Assembly: GCA_005408345.1 (NCBI GenBank)
Contig: SEMN01000458.1
Coordinates: 252,764 to 316,763 of the forward strand
Source: Macquaria australasica
Taxonomy: Eukaryota; Chordata; Actinopteri; Centrarchiformes; Percichthyidae
DNA: 64,000 nt
Direction: 5' to 3'
This document shows, piece by piece, positions 1 through 27,544 of the stretch. Numbering within the stretch: the stretch's first letter is position 1; every line of letters starts with the position of its first letter. Below the pieces are notes generated by a model that was not told the origin of the DNA, did not search any database, and was given only the letters and a program-made list of their open reading frames with translations. Made by a program: the position numbers and the translations under genes.

Positions 1-208
1 ACTGGGGGGAGTTTACATTTGACATTAGTAGATATTTTAAAAGCAGATTCCAATATTTTTTAGATTAAATATGTGCAAATTTGTCTCTTTTTAGGCCAGT
101 AAATAAAACAAGAATTCAATGTCTTTTGACAGTGTGAGTCCCTGTATCTCCTAAGGATGAAGTGTTACTACTTCCTCGGCTAAAAAACATTTAAAAACCC
201 ATTTGAGG

Positions 209-437
209 ACCTGAGGAAGCTTTCAACCACATCATGTGGTCTTCCTCAATGGATGGAGTTTGTTCCGTTGTCATGGAGATGGTTTAGTAGTGTAGTGTAG
301 ACTTTAAGTTGCATAATAACATGAGGTTGTTTATATCACTGTTCATCCATTCATTAGTCACATGAGAACAACAACAAAGCATCTCCATGACAACTGAGCA
401 GCTCCACCTCCTGAGGAAGACCATGCGATGTGGTTAA
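209..437. repeat. Imperfect inverted repeat (foldback), dispersed family
   Basis: The left arm (about 209-285) and the reverse complement of the right arm (about 362-437) share CCACATC..TGGTCTTCCTCA and TTGTCATGGAGATG. Related sequence recurs near 32500-33080 and 55330-55500 (GTTGTCATGGAGATGG; GACCTTG..GAGATTGTTTTG). It is probably a degraded MITE-like family. Confidence 0.6.
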
Positions 438-3400
438 AAGCTTGAAAGTTGGACCTTGTGTTGAAAATCTTTCTGTAAATAACATTTATAGAGATTATAA
501 CTGAACTTAAACTAAATAAATAAAATGTTAAAAAATCCAAATGACTAAAATAAATCCTGGCTACAGCCCTGGTGTGACTTACCTAAAATTAAATTTTCTT
601 GCATCAATAATAAGGCTTATTATTATAATATAAAGATGAAACTTGAAAAAAAAATGATGCCACACACCAAAGTTTATTTTTCTTTTTACTGAAAACGCTG
701 AGCCAGTAGCCAGCTTCAGGGTTACTGAGAAATACAATGAGCAAAATACACCTGGGCATTTCAACAAATAAAACTGACAGGTAGAGACGAGTCATGGCAG
801 ATAGACACACTTTGAGGCAGGGCATTGTGGGAAAAATGAGGCATCTGGGAATCTCATAAACCCCCGGCACAGTATCGCCAAATTCAGAAAATTGTTAGAA
901 CATTAGTTTTGTCTTTATTTGCAAAACTCTCTTCTGTTTAAATCAAACTTATAAAAGTTTCAGCATAGGAATGTGTTTTTATGATTAATACACTTGTGCT
1001 GAAACATGTGGAGTCACGGAAAAATAAAATAATTTTTTATCATCTTTGCATTATTTTGCCTTCAGTTCAAATGAGCGATTTAAAATGAAACACTTTTTAA
1101 AATCAGCTGTTTGTATTGTAAATTACATTTTTTTTTTATCTTTGGTGTATTTTTCCCTATTCCTGTGAATACTTGTCCAAATGTAAACAGCAACTACTTG
1201 TGTCGAAATCCTGTCATGTAAGAGCAACAGATCTGTAGCCTCGATAGCCCAGAATGCACTGCAGCTCCAGGACATGTTGTGCAGAGACGTTTTGGGGGGT
1301 AAAATAATGTCCCCGGAATTTAGATCCTGGTTCCTGCGGTGGAAACGCACTGAATTCCTCCAAAGGTTCTGGGGAAAACGTGGCTTAACATGTTCCTCTT
1401 CCCCTTTAAAAACGAATGAGAAACACCTGCCGTGACATCACTGGTTTGGGCGTGGCACGAAGTGCTGCATGTTAGCAGGTGTCAACCCACTGAGGGCAGT
1501 AAAGCCTGTTTCCAGACCTCTGAATCACAACCCACATCTCCGGGTTTGTTCAGGGATTAAAATAGATCTGGTGTTGTGCTCTGAACCATCAGAGCTTTGT
1601 AGGTGAGATTAAGAATGAGGACGTCCTCTTTGGACTTTCAGATACAACAGCTCTTAAATCTGCCTATTTCTTCATTTAATATGACAAACGTTAAGTTAAC
1701 CACTACTGCAACTTCCACGTTAACTTAAAATGACAGCAGTGGGACGGATATGTCAACAGAACAAAGTACCCCCCTCTCGCTAACAGAAATCGGCTACAAC
1801 AAAGCAGGGTCCACTCTGGACAGGTCGCCAGTCAGTCACAGGGCTGACACAGTAGAGAGCTGCAGGGATGATGTATTTTTGTAGGGCAACCTGGAAGTTA
1901 GCATCGCCCTGGTTCCCTCCACAGAAAGCCAATGGGAGATTTCCATTTCTTTTGGATTATTGCAGAAAATAAGCTCTGTGGCAAACAACAGTTTATGATG
2001 CTTACACGTTTTGTTCAGCAAGATAATCTTCACAATCAACACCACTTTTATGAAGTTAGGCTATAAACCAGCTCCACCACGGTCACATGACTTCAGCGTC
2101 TCCACCACTGAGCTTCCAGCACTGACCTCTTCTACAAAAGCCTTTGGGAAAGTTTGAGTTAGAACAGTTTGCAGTATAAACCCAACGAGGCTGTAAAGGA
2201 GGACGAGTGAGTAGATGAGTTTCTGTGTTCGGCGTGATGACGTTTAATGTCCCCGACAGCCTCTGGAGTCTCATTTAGACACTTGTTAGCAACCGGCTTT
2301 TTTAAGACACGGAAAAAAGCTTCAAAATTTACAAGTGGGGTTTTTACTGACGTATTTTATGTCGTACAACAAAACGCTTGTGTTAACCACAGACCTTATT
2401 TCAGACATCGAACCAAAAGCCCATTCAAGAAACCCACTGACTTCCAGACGAGGGAACAGGAAGAGCTAACATGCTGACTAATTTCAGGGTTTCAGGACTC
2501 GTTCCTGTTGCACTCTAAGTCTTAATTACTTGAGTGAAATGAAATGGCATTTCATTCTGATTATCAGGCATCAAAAAACACAATCAAAACACTCAAAGGT
2601 TGAGATGTTTATGCTGCAGTCACGATAAACAAGTATAAACTTCAGACTGAGAAGTTGTAAAGGTTTCATCAAATCCGTCCAGGTAACAAGCACTTCTGGT
2701 AAAATAGAATTGAGTCTTGAATACAGTTTTAAGCTAATTTTATGTCTAATTTACATTAGCATTACATCAGCACTGTAGCTAACAGTGGAATCGTGTTATT
2801 TCCAGGCAGAAAGGACAGGAAATTCATCTGACGTGGAGATTAAAGGTCATCCAACATGGTGGCCTGTCTCTCTTCAACACTTGTACCTCGACTGTCCAGA
2901 GGCTCGGTGATGGGCCTCTGTTGCCCTGCCTCTGTGTGTGTGTGTGTATCTATCCTGAGGGCAACATTTCATCCAAAAACCCTCATTTAGACAGAATGGA
3001 AGGAAAAACAAGGAGACGGCAGCAAACAACAGTTGTACAAACTGACCAGTGCATTGTGTTTTTAAAAGTCCAGTTCAGCAGGTTCAGGAAATTTGCAAAT
3101 CAAGTTCGTAATTCACGCGCTCTCCTTTTGTTTCAAACCTACATGTTTAGCAGGTGAGAACATCTCTGCAGTCCCTCTGAAGACGAGGCTGAGTCCTCCG
3201 CATCGCGACTTCCCATTGACAGTTTCCACACCGTCCAACTGCAAACACTCATCCCTCTTTCTGTCAGCCCAAATCAAGAGAGAGGCGGGTCCATCCAAGT
3301 CCAACTGGACACAGAGATTTCCAGGGACTCTGATTGGCTGATGCTGGCAGACCAGTACAGATCAGTCCTCCGTACAGAAACCTAGGCAGAGACGCAGGTT

Positions 3401-3654
3401 TCGAGCAAAGTTAGGATAAAGCTGCGTTCACATGTTATCAGATATAAAACAAAATTCCACATTTCATATGAATGAATTGTTTTCTACTGTTTTTGTTTTA
3501 GTTTTTAGTCTAGTTTTTATTTAATTCTATTTATTTTCTTGATTTTTCTTTATTATTTCTTTATTATATTTTATTATTATAGCTTTTAAATCTATTTTAT
3601 TGCATTTTCATCATTTTTATTTTCTCGCATGCGTTGGTCTCAAATTCTTAAATT

Positions 3655-3771
3655 GTTTGTTGTTGCGGTCTACACTTGTTGCTGTCTTATTATTATCATC
3701 TGTGAAGCACTGCACTAACCTGTATGAAAGATGCTATACAAATAAAGTTTGATTGATTAATTGATTGATAA
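3655..3771 (+). mobile_element. LINE-type 3' tail
   Basis: The sequence ends ATGCTATACAAATAAAG followed by TTTGATTGATTAATTGATTG, the AATAAA plus short tandem tail of truncated teleost non-LTR retrotransposons. No ORF remains. Confidence 0.5.
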
Positions 3772-3899
3772 GATGTGACACAACATGCGTAAAAAAATTT
3801 GTTTTCTGTCGTTTACTTATTTTACTTCATTAAAAGTAATACCGCTCTCTAAAATGGGAAGTAGTCCCACACTCACGTGAGCTGAGACGATCTCTGCTG

Positions 3900-19721
<15,822 letters not shown>

Positions 19722-20110
19722 AGTTATTCCTCAGGATCGCGAGATGAGAATTATTAGGCGATGTGCTGCTCACATCGCTAACCGCGGAGATCTCTTTCCT
19801 ATAATAAAGAAAGGGCCAAGCCGCCGCTGCCTCCCATAAATAGGCTATGAGCGAAAATCCCAACAAATATATGAGGCGATTTTTTCATTCTCCTCCTTTA
19901 CGACGGGACAGCATCCATCTGTCAGATATCGGGGGAATGAGGGCAGTTTGCTCCCGGCAGCAGGCGGACCCCTGGGTCAGACATGCGGTCTGATTTGAGT
20001 GGAATAGAAGCCAGCAGAGTCTCCGGTCAGTGACCACAGCCTGCCTCTGTGTTCCCAGCCAGGCCCCACCCGCTCCTCCTCCGCTCAGCCCGTAACACCG
20101 CTTTATGAGC
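19722..20110 (-). promoter_or_regulatory. socs7: Probable SOCS7 5' UTR / promoter region
   Basis: GC-richer sequence directly upstream of the SOCS7 ATG, continuous with the CpG-rich exon 1. No transcription start can be fixed from sequence. A CTATTTATGG box near 19840 is only a partial match to CArG or MEF2 sites. Confidence 0.4.
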
Positions 20111-20689
20111 GCCGATGATGAGAACTATATATTAGTCTGTGGCATTTTAATATCGCAGGGTTACCTGATTCAGCCCCGCGTGCGAACAGCTGATTTCTGT
20201 TTTCATTCCTTAAAAGAGGACAAATATAAGTAATTAAAAAAAAAACACTATATAATATTCCTGTAATATTCATAGCCTAATAGTGTTTCTGCGGTGCTCT
20301 ACTGCAGGTTTAGGCTACTTTATGTTTTATCTGCAATGTTATAATATTTCAATATTTTGAATATTCATCTTTTTTTGACGTAGGGGAGTTTGGGCTCTCT
20401 TTTACTTTTTGTTTTCCATATTTTCAAATGTTTGATTACAACACACGTCTTATAACACGTCATATATATATTTATATTTATAAATGCAATTCAAAGATTT
20501 GGTGAAATCAGTGTTTTCATTAAAATTGTGTTACAGTTGTGACGCTGCCTGTATTAAAGGGGCACTCCAGTTTACTTCATGAGGAGGAGATTGAGAAGGG
20601 CAGAACAACCCTGATGATGTCATGGTGAGGTCATCAGGGTTGTTTAGAAATAATATATATAGCCAGCAGTCTATACAGTTGTATTGTAT

Positions 20690-21092
20690 TATTAATAATG
20701 TTGAGGTTTGGACAAAACAAAGCGTTGCAAAGGAGTCACTTTGGGCTCTGGCTCGTTGTGATGCCATTTTATCACTGTTTTCACAAGTTTTACAAACCAA
20801 TCAATCAATGAATCGATTAATGGAGAAAATAATCAGCAGATGAATCCAGAATGAAGAGAATCATCAGTTCATTAGTTACCTGCTTTTACATGAATGCATG
20901 AGGAATAATCATCTATGATATCAGATATAACAGCAGAACAGTCACAGGGGACATTTAATACTTTTAATACTTTAAGTACATTTTCTGATTAAGTAACATT
21001 TTCAATTACTTGTAACAGAGAATTTTTACAGTGTGGTATCAGTACTTTTGCTGAAGTGAAGTATCTGAATACGTCCTCCATCACTGCTTGAC
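20690..21092. mobile_element. Family B fragment followed by hAT-like element fragment
   Basis: 20690-20870 carries family B blocks (GACAAAACAAAGCGTTG; GAATCGATTAATGGAGAAAA). From about 20875, TGCTTTTACATGAATG and GAGGAATAATCATCT match 41095-41130, running to CATCACTG near 21086, the end of the hAT-like family. Confidence 0.6.
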
Positions 21093-21621
21093 ACCACCTA
21101 CTCTAATTTGCTCAGAACTATTTTATAGCTCACATTTAATGAGGTGTTGGGAGTAGAAGTGGTTCTCTCTGGCGTTCTCCCAGATATCTGAATGAGTTAA
21201 GAACAAGTTCATTAAGTCCTCCGTCAGACGCCCGTCACTCTGTCACCCTAATGTTCTCAGGCTCATTCATGGCTCAAAACCTCCTGATTCACACAGGTTC
21301 CATCATCTTGTCTGTCTCTTATAAAAATCTAATTCTGGTGACGAAGAAAATTCATTTTACAGCTAACACTGCAGCACTGAATACCACAAAGTTTCTGACA
21401 CAACTTAACCACATTAGTTTGTAGCCTGGAAAATAGAGATTACATCTGTGTTTTATCACAAAAACCCAGACTGCTATCCAAAAACAGGAGGCAACCAAAT
21501 ATATAGTAAAAATATGCACCTTGAAGACGCACCTTTGCCTTTAAAATCAACAGAATAATGTGTGTGTCTACTTCTTAGTGGTCAGCAGGACATGAAACAT
21601 GCTTGAAGTCCAGGTTCTTGA

Positions 21622-22143
21622 GCTGTGTCTCAACTTCTTCTGTTTTTACACTTGTTATTTTGAGTGCGTTCACACTGCAGTGTACTATGAGTACCCTGAT
21701 GGTGTACACATAACGGTCAGAAAGTTGAGTGTGGAGCGCTGCACACTTCTCACCCTCAACGGTCGCCGTCTTGGCTACGTAGCGGAAGAGGAGGGACCAC
21801 CAACGTATGAAAATGGCGGCCAAGGTTGCGATTGTTACGGCTAAAAGTAAAAGAACGTTCATTTTTATTCATTTTTAATAAAATTGAATTGAAGTAAAGT
21901 GAGCAAACAGTCAAATGTTGGCGATAATGCTCCGCCCCGTTACAATTCGCCATTAAAAAGAAGAAGATTAAGAAGAAGAAGCGGTCAAATGTTGCGATTA
22001 TCATTTCCACTAAGTGCACAACGGCCATGTTTGATTTGAGACACTACCCTGTTGAAATACACGCACTACACAAGTAAGTACATAGTGTACACAGTGTACT
22101 ACATGGAGGTGTACTAACGGAAGTATCTGAATTGAGACACAGC
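21622..22143. mobile_element. MITE-like element with 12-bp inverted ends
   Basis: GCTGTGTCTCAA at 21622-21633 is exactly complementary to TTGAGACACAGC at 22132-22143. Tandem GTACACTGTGTAC-like motifs lie inside near the right end. No transposase and no clear target duplication were found, so boundaries are uncertain. Confidence 0.5.
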
Positions 22144-22240
22144 ACATAAATGTAGTGGAGTAGAAGTATGAAGTAGCATAAAATGAGTACAAGTACCTCA
22201 ACATTGTACTCAAGTACAGTAGCTGAGTACATGTACTCAG
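22144..22240. mobile_element. hAT-like element fragment
   Basis: AAATGTAGTGGAGTAGAAGT and ACTCAAGTACAGTAGCTGAG match internal blocks of the CAGTGGTGG family seen at 40908 and 42799. Confidence 0.55.
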
Positions 22241-22500
22241 TTCGGTGTGGACGTTAATGTGGGAAACAGCAGGAAGTTCAGGAGGATCGATAAGATAAAA
22301 GATTATTACAACAGAATCATAGAAAAGAAAAATAGATATAAAATGAAAAAAGAACAACTGGAAAGGAAGAAAATAAAACAGAAAAAGACAACAAACAGTA
22401 CAATGAAGTTCAGTTCATGTTTCAGCAGGTTGAACGAAGCTGCAGTTCAAACAAGAACCAAAGCATTTTTAGGGCTTTAAGCTAATTTTGATATAATTAT

Positions 22501-22590
22501 ATAATAATAATAATAATACATTTTATTTATCAAGCACTTTTACAAGTGCTCAAAGACGCTGTACAAGATAAAATAGATGCCAGTATAAAG
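22501..22590 (-). mobile_element. LINE-type 3' tail (reverse orientation)
   Basis: An (ATA)n run then CATTTTATTTATCAAGCACT, AAGTGCTC and CGCTGTACAAG, the reversed tail of a common teleost non-LTR element. Confidence 0.45.
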
Positions 22591-22773
22591 TCTCTAAAAA
22601 CTACATTAAACACTAAGACACAACATATAAACCAAAGTATTGGACAAATTGAAAATTCTGACCTGAAGATGGCGATAGAGGAAGAGTTAAGACATCACCG
22701 AAGTTGTCGAGGCTCAGCAGGTCGTCCACTAATCACAGAGCTGGAGGGCTGATCCCCGGTCAGGTGAGCACCT

Positions 22774-22778
<5 letters not shown>

Positions 22779-22818
<40 letters not shown>
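22779..22818. repeat. (TG)n microsatellite
   Basis: A perfect (TG)20 tract in intergenic DNA. Confidence 0.95.
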
Positions 22819-22822
<4 letters not shown>

Positions 22823-23019
22823 AGAGGCAAACTGTAAAACACTCTGGATAAAAGCTCAATATAAATGCAGTCAATTTACAAATCATCCTGAGGGGAACAT
22901 GAATGTGTGGATAGTTTGGTTCTTCACTATTCTTCTTCGTTCTGCTGCTGTGACATGTGACTTTCCCCCCATGAGGATACATAAAGTATCGGTCCATCTA
23001 TCTAGAGACATTTCTACAA

Positions 23020-23230
23020 ATACAAAAGCTACAAATGCCAACCTCATGGTGGCGCTAGTAGAAAAAAGTCAGGGGATCACTAAAGTCAGTGTCTGGAGAC
23101 CACGAATGTCTGTACAAAAGTTCATCACGATTCATCCAGTAGTTGTAGACATATTTCAGTCTGGATCAACAGACAGACCAACATCCAACATGCCATCCAT
23201 AGAGCCATGTTGCTAGCATGGCTAAAATCA
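23020..23230. repeat. Dispersed repeat family A copy
   Basis: CCAACCTCATGGTGGCGCTA, TCAGGGGATCACTAAAGTCA and ATTCATCCAGTAGTTGTAGA correspond to the blocks at 6780-7260. Confidence 0.6.
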
Positions 23231-24021
23231 AATCTGATTGGCCAGCCCAATATCCTGGCAAACTGGACTTTTATTTATAATTTATAATTCAGCCTTAAAC
23301 CTGAGAGGCAGCAGTGCACCAGAGGAGCACCGAGCCTTCCAAAAACCCAGAAGAAGAAGAAGATTTCGAGCTGTATTTTTGAATGTGCATTGTTTTCTTT
23401 TGTATGTAGTCTACTTTTGGAGATTTTTCATTTTAACAATGTCTTTTTGAGGACCTAAAGAATAAAGTATGGAAACTTTATATCACATTTGCATGGCGCC
23501 ACTCTGTTGTGTTGTGATTGGTCGGTCTATTTCTCTTTTAAATTAAAACTTTTAAACACGGGAATGTAAGAAACTGTAAGTTACTGTAATGTTAGGAATT
23601 GAAGTCGATATGATTAGTGGAGACAGAAATGGTAAATGAATGCTTTTCCAACTTCATGCTGCCCCTGCATAAGTCTGTACCTCTATTTGGGCCACCCCAG
23701 TCAAAAAAGCCTGGATATGCCACAGGATAACATTAATATTTCTTACAGGAAACTAAAATAACTAACAGAACTTGGGGTTTCTTTGTTTGAGGGCCCCCTG
23801 GTGGCTGCAGGGCCCCGAGCAGCAGCTCAGCTTCAGCACAGAAAGCAACGTACACACCCTGTACAGTCTGAACTGTCAACAACAACACTGACCTGGAGTG
23901 TTGTATTAAAGCTGTGTGACAGGCAGATGGCGCTGCAGGCCATCCAGCAGTGATGGATGATGCTGCTGGTGAATACAGACAATGATGGGAGAGTGGATGA
24001 AGGGCCATTAATCCTTACAGT

Positions 24022-24050
24022 CTGTGTGTGTGTGTGTGTGTGTGTGTGTT
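24022..24050. repeat. (TG)n microsatellite
   Basis: A (TG)14 tract in intergenic DNA. Confidence 0.95.
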
Positions 24051-25876
24051 TACATGCAAGCCACAGAGAAGAAGGCAGTGTTTGTTCATATCTGAGGTTT
24101 ATGTGGAGTAATCAAACTAACAACCCGTCCCTGCAGAGCTGAATATTGATGTGATGCATCCTGGAGGTCAGAGGTCGGCCGCATGCAGCATTAACATCAC
24201 ACTACTGTTTTATTGTTTTGTGTTGTAATGTGCATCCAATCACATCTTCTCATCTCTCAGCTTGTCTCAGCTTGTCTAAGCTTGTCTTGATTTGTCTCAT
24301 TTTAAATGTTTTTTTATGGGGATATTTTAAAAAGTTATGCAGAGTTACAGCAGCAAAGGAAATTTTGTCTTATTTTGTCTTGTTGCATCTTGCCTTGTCT
24401 CATATTATGTCTTCTCATTTGATCTCATTTTAGTTTGCCAAAATATCTCATAATAATTCATATCTGCGTGGATTAACAAACATCACATATTCGTCTCGAC
24501 TCAGGTTACAGTAAAGGACGAACAACAGAGTAATTATTCGCTCAGTACTTCTGCTAAAACGTTGGCAGACACAGTCGCTGAGCACAGATTTTGGTTTTGG
24601 TCTCTGTGCCGGCACGACGGCACCAAACCTGGCAACCTCACTACAGGAAGCTCAGCACAACAGTCGCTGCACCCGGCTGGTGTTTGTCAAGAAACAGCCC
24701 CAGCATGTAACTCTCCAAAAACACAAATTGTTGCTTCTACATTTCTGTTCCAGGAGGGCGTATTAACTTAAACAGGAACAAAAACAATAAAAATGTAGTT
24801 GCTGATAGCCTTCTACGAGCGGGTGGGATGCATTTTTAAGTTACAGTGCTATTGGGAAACACCTCTTAAACTTAAGAATGTTTATAAGATGGATTTTATG
24901 ATCATCTCAGCCTAAAAATGCTTTTGGGAAACTGGGATCTTGTCGGTATCTGGGGTTCCAGATAACTTGAATGCGACTGGGTGTATACACAATGCACAGA
25001 GAGGACAGGGGATCAGGGCTCATTTTTGCCCCAGGGTCCTCTATTAGGTTGGTCCGGCCGTGCGAAGAACATCGTTGGATGCAGTATGTCCTGCAGTGCT
25101 CTGAACCGGACTTACAGAAGGTAAAGAAGCTAAAGAGGTCAAAGGTTGAAGTCACAGTTTTTCTTGACAACAAGAACATATACTGTTATAAGAACAAGAG
25201 TATATGTTGGATCATCTAACTCTTTTTAGTAAAATGTCCTTCATTTCTGATGAGATCTTGTGGATGGATGATGGTTAAAAAAGTGTGTTTTAGGGAGGGA
25301 ACCTTTTTTTCTGGCGGATTCTTTTACAAAAGTTTACAAAAGCACGCATATCCAAACGTGATGAATACTAGGTGCTGGACAGAAGAACATGTGAAAAACA
25401 GAAAAAGTAAAGTCCACACGCTAGATAATGCTCCCATGGACATTTATGAGTAGGCCTATAGCACCATCAAAAGAGTTTTTATTTGTACAACTTGGCACAA
25501 AATTCTTTGTTTGCATTGTAATGTTGGAAGTACGAGGTTGTGTGTTTTCTTGTCTGACAGATGTTTCACCACTGCAACGCTACTTCTGCCTTCTTATAAG
25601 TCCATGTGGGCTGGGCACCAGTATGTGCACGAAACAGTAAACAACATAGCTACTAAGTAGAGAAGTACAGCAAGACTTTGAGAGAGAGGAGTGTAAAAAA
25701 TCAAAACAGAAAAAAAAGAAAAAGTAGGAAACTGAAGGAGCAGAATGTGACTCATGTTGTGTTTAACCGACGGCATCTTTTCATCCTTACACTTGTTGTT
25801 TGTGTGTTTTCCTTTCCGGTTACGTGAGAAGAGACAGGAACACGATTACACCGCAACAGTACATGTATGCACAGGT

Positions 25877-25877
<1 letters not shown>

Positions 25878-25913
<36 letters not shown>

Positions 25914-26423
25914 CCTGCCTTATTGTCTTCCTCAGGCTTGACTGCAGCACCTTCGCTGCTCTGCAGTAAAGTCCCAGGGTGGGAGGTGTTTGTGTATACG
26001 TGTGTGTCTGTATATGTGTGTCTGTATACGTGTGTGTGTATTTGTATGTGCGTGTATGGGGTGTGTGTGTGTGTGGGGGGGGGAGGGGGGGGGGGAGGGG
26101 GGGTGATTCTCAGAAACCAGTTGCCATGGCCACCACAACAAGGATTCTTGCCTGCATCACTCCTCCCAGCGAGCACGCTTCATTTCGCCCCTCTCTCTCT
26201 CTCTTCCTTCCCTTTTTTTTCTCATGCTTCTCATGCAGTATCTCTCGCCCAACCCGACTTTGGTGCACGCACACACACGCACACACACGCACACACACAC
26301 ACACACACGAAGTCAACTGCACACACACAAACAAGTGGGGAATTCCCTGACAATGCAAAAACCTAAAAACAACAATAAAATTAAAATCTCTTCTTGTTTT
26401 TATATCTGTATGTCAGCATGCTG

Positions 26424-26494
<71 letters not shown>

Positions 26495-26644
26495 AAAGAG
26501 CATCCTCTTCCCCATCCACTCTCTCTGTGTAGGAGGGGTTAATCCATCCATCCATACATCCAGCAGGGGGATTCTTGTTGGATGCCCAAATGCAGCAGAG
26601 ATTAACCCTCGTCTCTGACTGACTGCATCATCCTCTCCTCTGTG

Positions 26645-26694
<50 letters not shown>
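25878..26694. repeat. Cluster of alternating (CA)n and (GT)n arrays upstream of GPR179
   Basis: Five arrays in about 820 bp: (CA) 25878-25912; (GT)-rich 25985-26075; (CA/CG) 26265-26308; (GT) 26426-26489; (CA) 26646-26694. Neighbouring arrays are mutually complementary on one strand and all are alternating purine-pyrimidine. Confidence 0.93.
26075..26103 (+). other. Poly-G tract, probable G-quadruplex
   Basis: Runs of 9, 11 and 7 G separated by single A, adjoining a (GT)n array, about 1.45 kb upstream of the GPR179 ATG. The pattern permits several quadruplex registers. Confidence 0.7.
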
Positions 26695-26695
<1 letters not shown>

Positions 26696-26699
26696 CAGA

Positions 26700-27544
26700 T
26701 GTACCACTCTCATCACCTTTCAGCACTGGTGAGCGTCCCTGTTGATATGGAGGAGGGAGGCACAGGATGAATGAAGGGGAGGGAGGGGAAGAGGGATGGG
26801 AGAGAGGAGATAGTGCAGGGGGGGTGAGGGAGGGAGGATGGACGAGCATCACAAGCCTCTGTCAGATGGACTGGAAGCTCTTTGGAGCAACAGATAGCGG
26901 AGCTGCCGACAGAAGAAAAACAGAGGAGAGGAGAGAAAAACGGGGGAAATTGCTCTTCTCTCTCCATCCTTCCATCTCTGCAACACACGACTCTCCTCTC
27001 GCCTCCTCCCACCTGACACGGGGATCCCCTAACTTTGAAGCTTTTCCCTCCTCCCCGCCTCCTCGTCCTTCTTGCGCACGCTGCGTTTGCTTTGCTCTGG
27101 AGCTTGGCGCACGACTTTGCGATTCTAAACCGCGGAAAACGGAGACTGAGCGGCACCGCAGGCAGAAGGTACCTGACGGACTGCGGAGATGCGTCCGCCG
27201 CCTCCCACCTCCACCACCGAAGACAGGCAAGTTTAATGATATCTTCGTGCGAGTGTGTGCGTGAGCGCTGAAGCGCGCGTGCGTGTGTCCGTGCGGCGCA
27301 CAGATGGAGCTGTGCGCTCCGAGTGTGAGAGAGAGAGCGCCGCAGACCGAGTGGCCGCGCTCCTCCCGGACACCTGCTGCTGCTGCAGCGCCTCGCTGAT
27401 GTGAAGATGAAGAAAGTCCAAACCTCCGCCAACATGTGACAGTTTTTTTCTCCTCAAGGGAATTACAAAGGGGTCAAGCGCCAAAAAGAGACGGTGTTGT
27501 CGTGTGTGACCCCCTCCCCTCCTCTTCATCCACTTCTTCTTCAG
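26700..27544 (+). promoter_or_regulatory. gpr179: Probable GPR179 5' UTR / promoter region
   Basis: GC-rich, CpG-containing sequence before the acceptor-like TTCTTCAG at 27537-27544. A non-coding first exon is expected here. Candidate donors are GCAGAAG/GTACCT near 27168 and a GC-type GACAG/GCAAGT near 27226. Neither can be chosen without a transcript. Open frames here lack recognisable protein features. Confidence 0.45.

Larger units (their letters stand above)
1..3899. other. Region 3' of SOCS7
   Basis: No coding exon recognised on either strand. It probably contains the SOCS7 3' UTR at its right end. It includes a long imperfect inverted repeat near 209-437 and a LINE-type 3' tail near 3700. 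Short ORFs here have no recognisable similarity. Confidence 0.6.
20110..26700. other. SOCS7-GPR179 head-to-head intergenic region
   Basis: No coding exon recognised. It holds family B and hAT-like element fragments, a MITE-like element at 21622-22143, LINE-type tails, family A repeat, and a dense block of alternating CA and GT arrays at 25.9-26.7 kb. Regulatory elements for both genes would lie here but cannot be identified by eye. Confidence 0.6.

Noticed and set aside
19835..19850. CTATTTATGG as SRF or MEF2 site upstream of SOCS7
   Set aside because: Mismatch to both consensus forms and no supporting context.
26713..27435. 240-codon minus-strand frame upstream of GPR179
   Set aside because: GC-rich promoter-type sequence with no recognisable domain, signal peptide or splice context; treated as chance.
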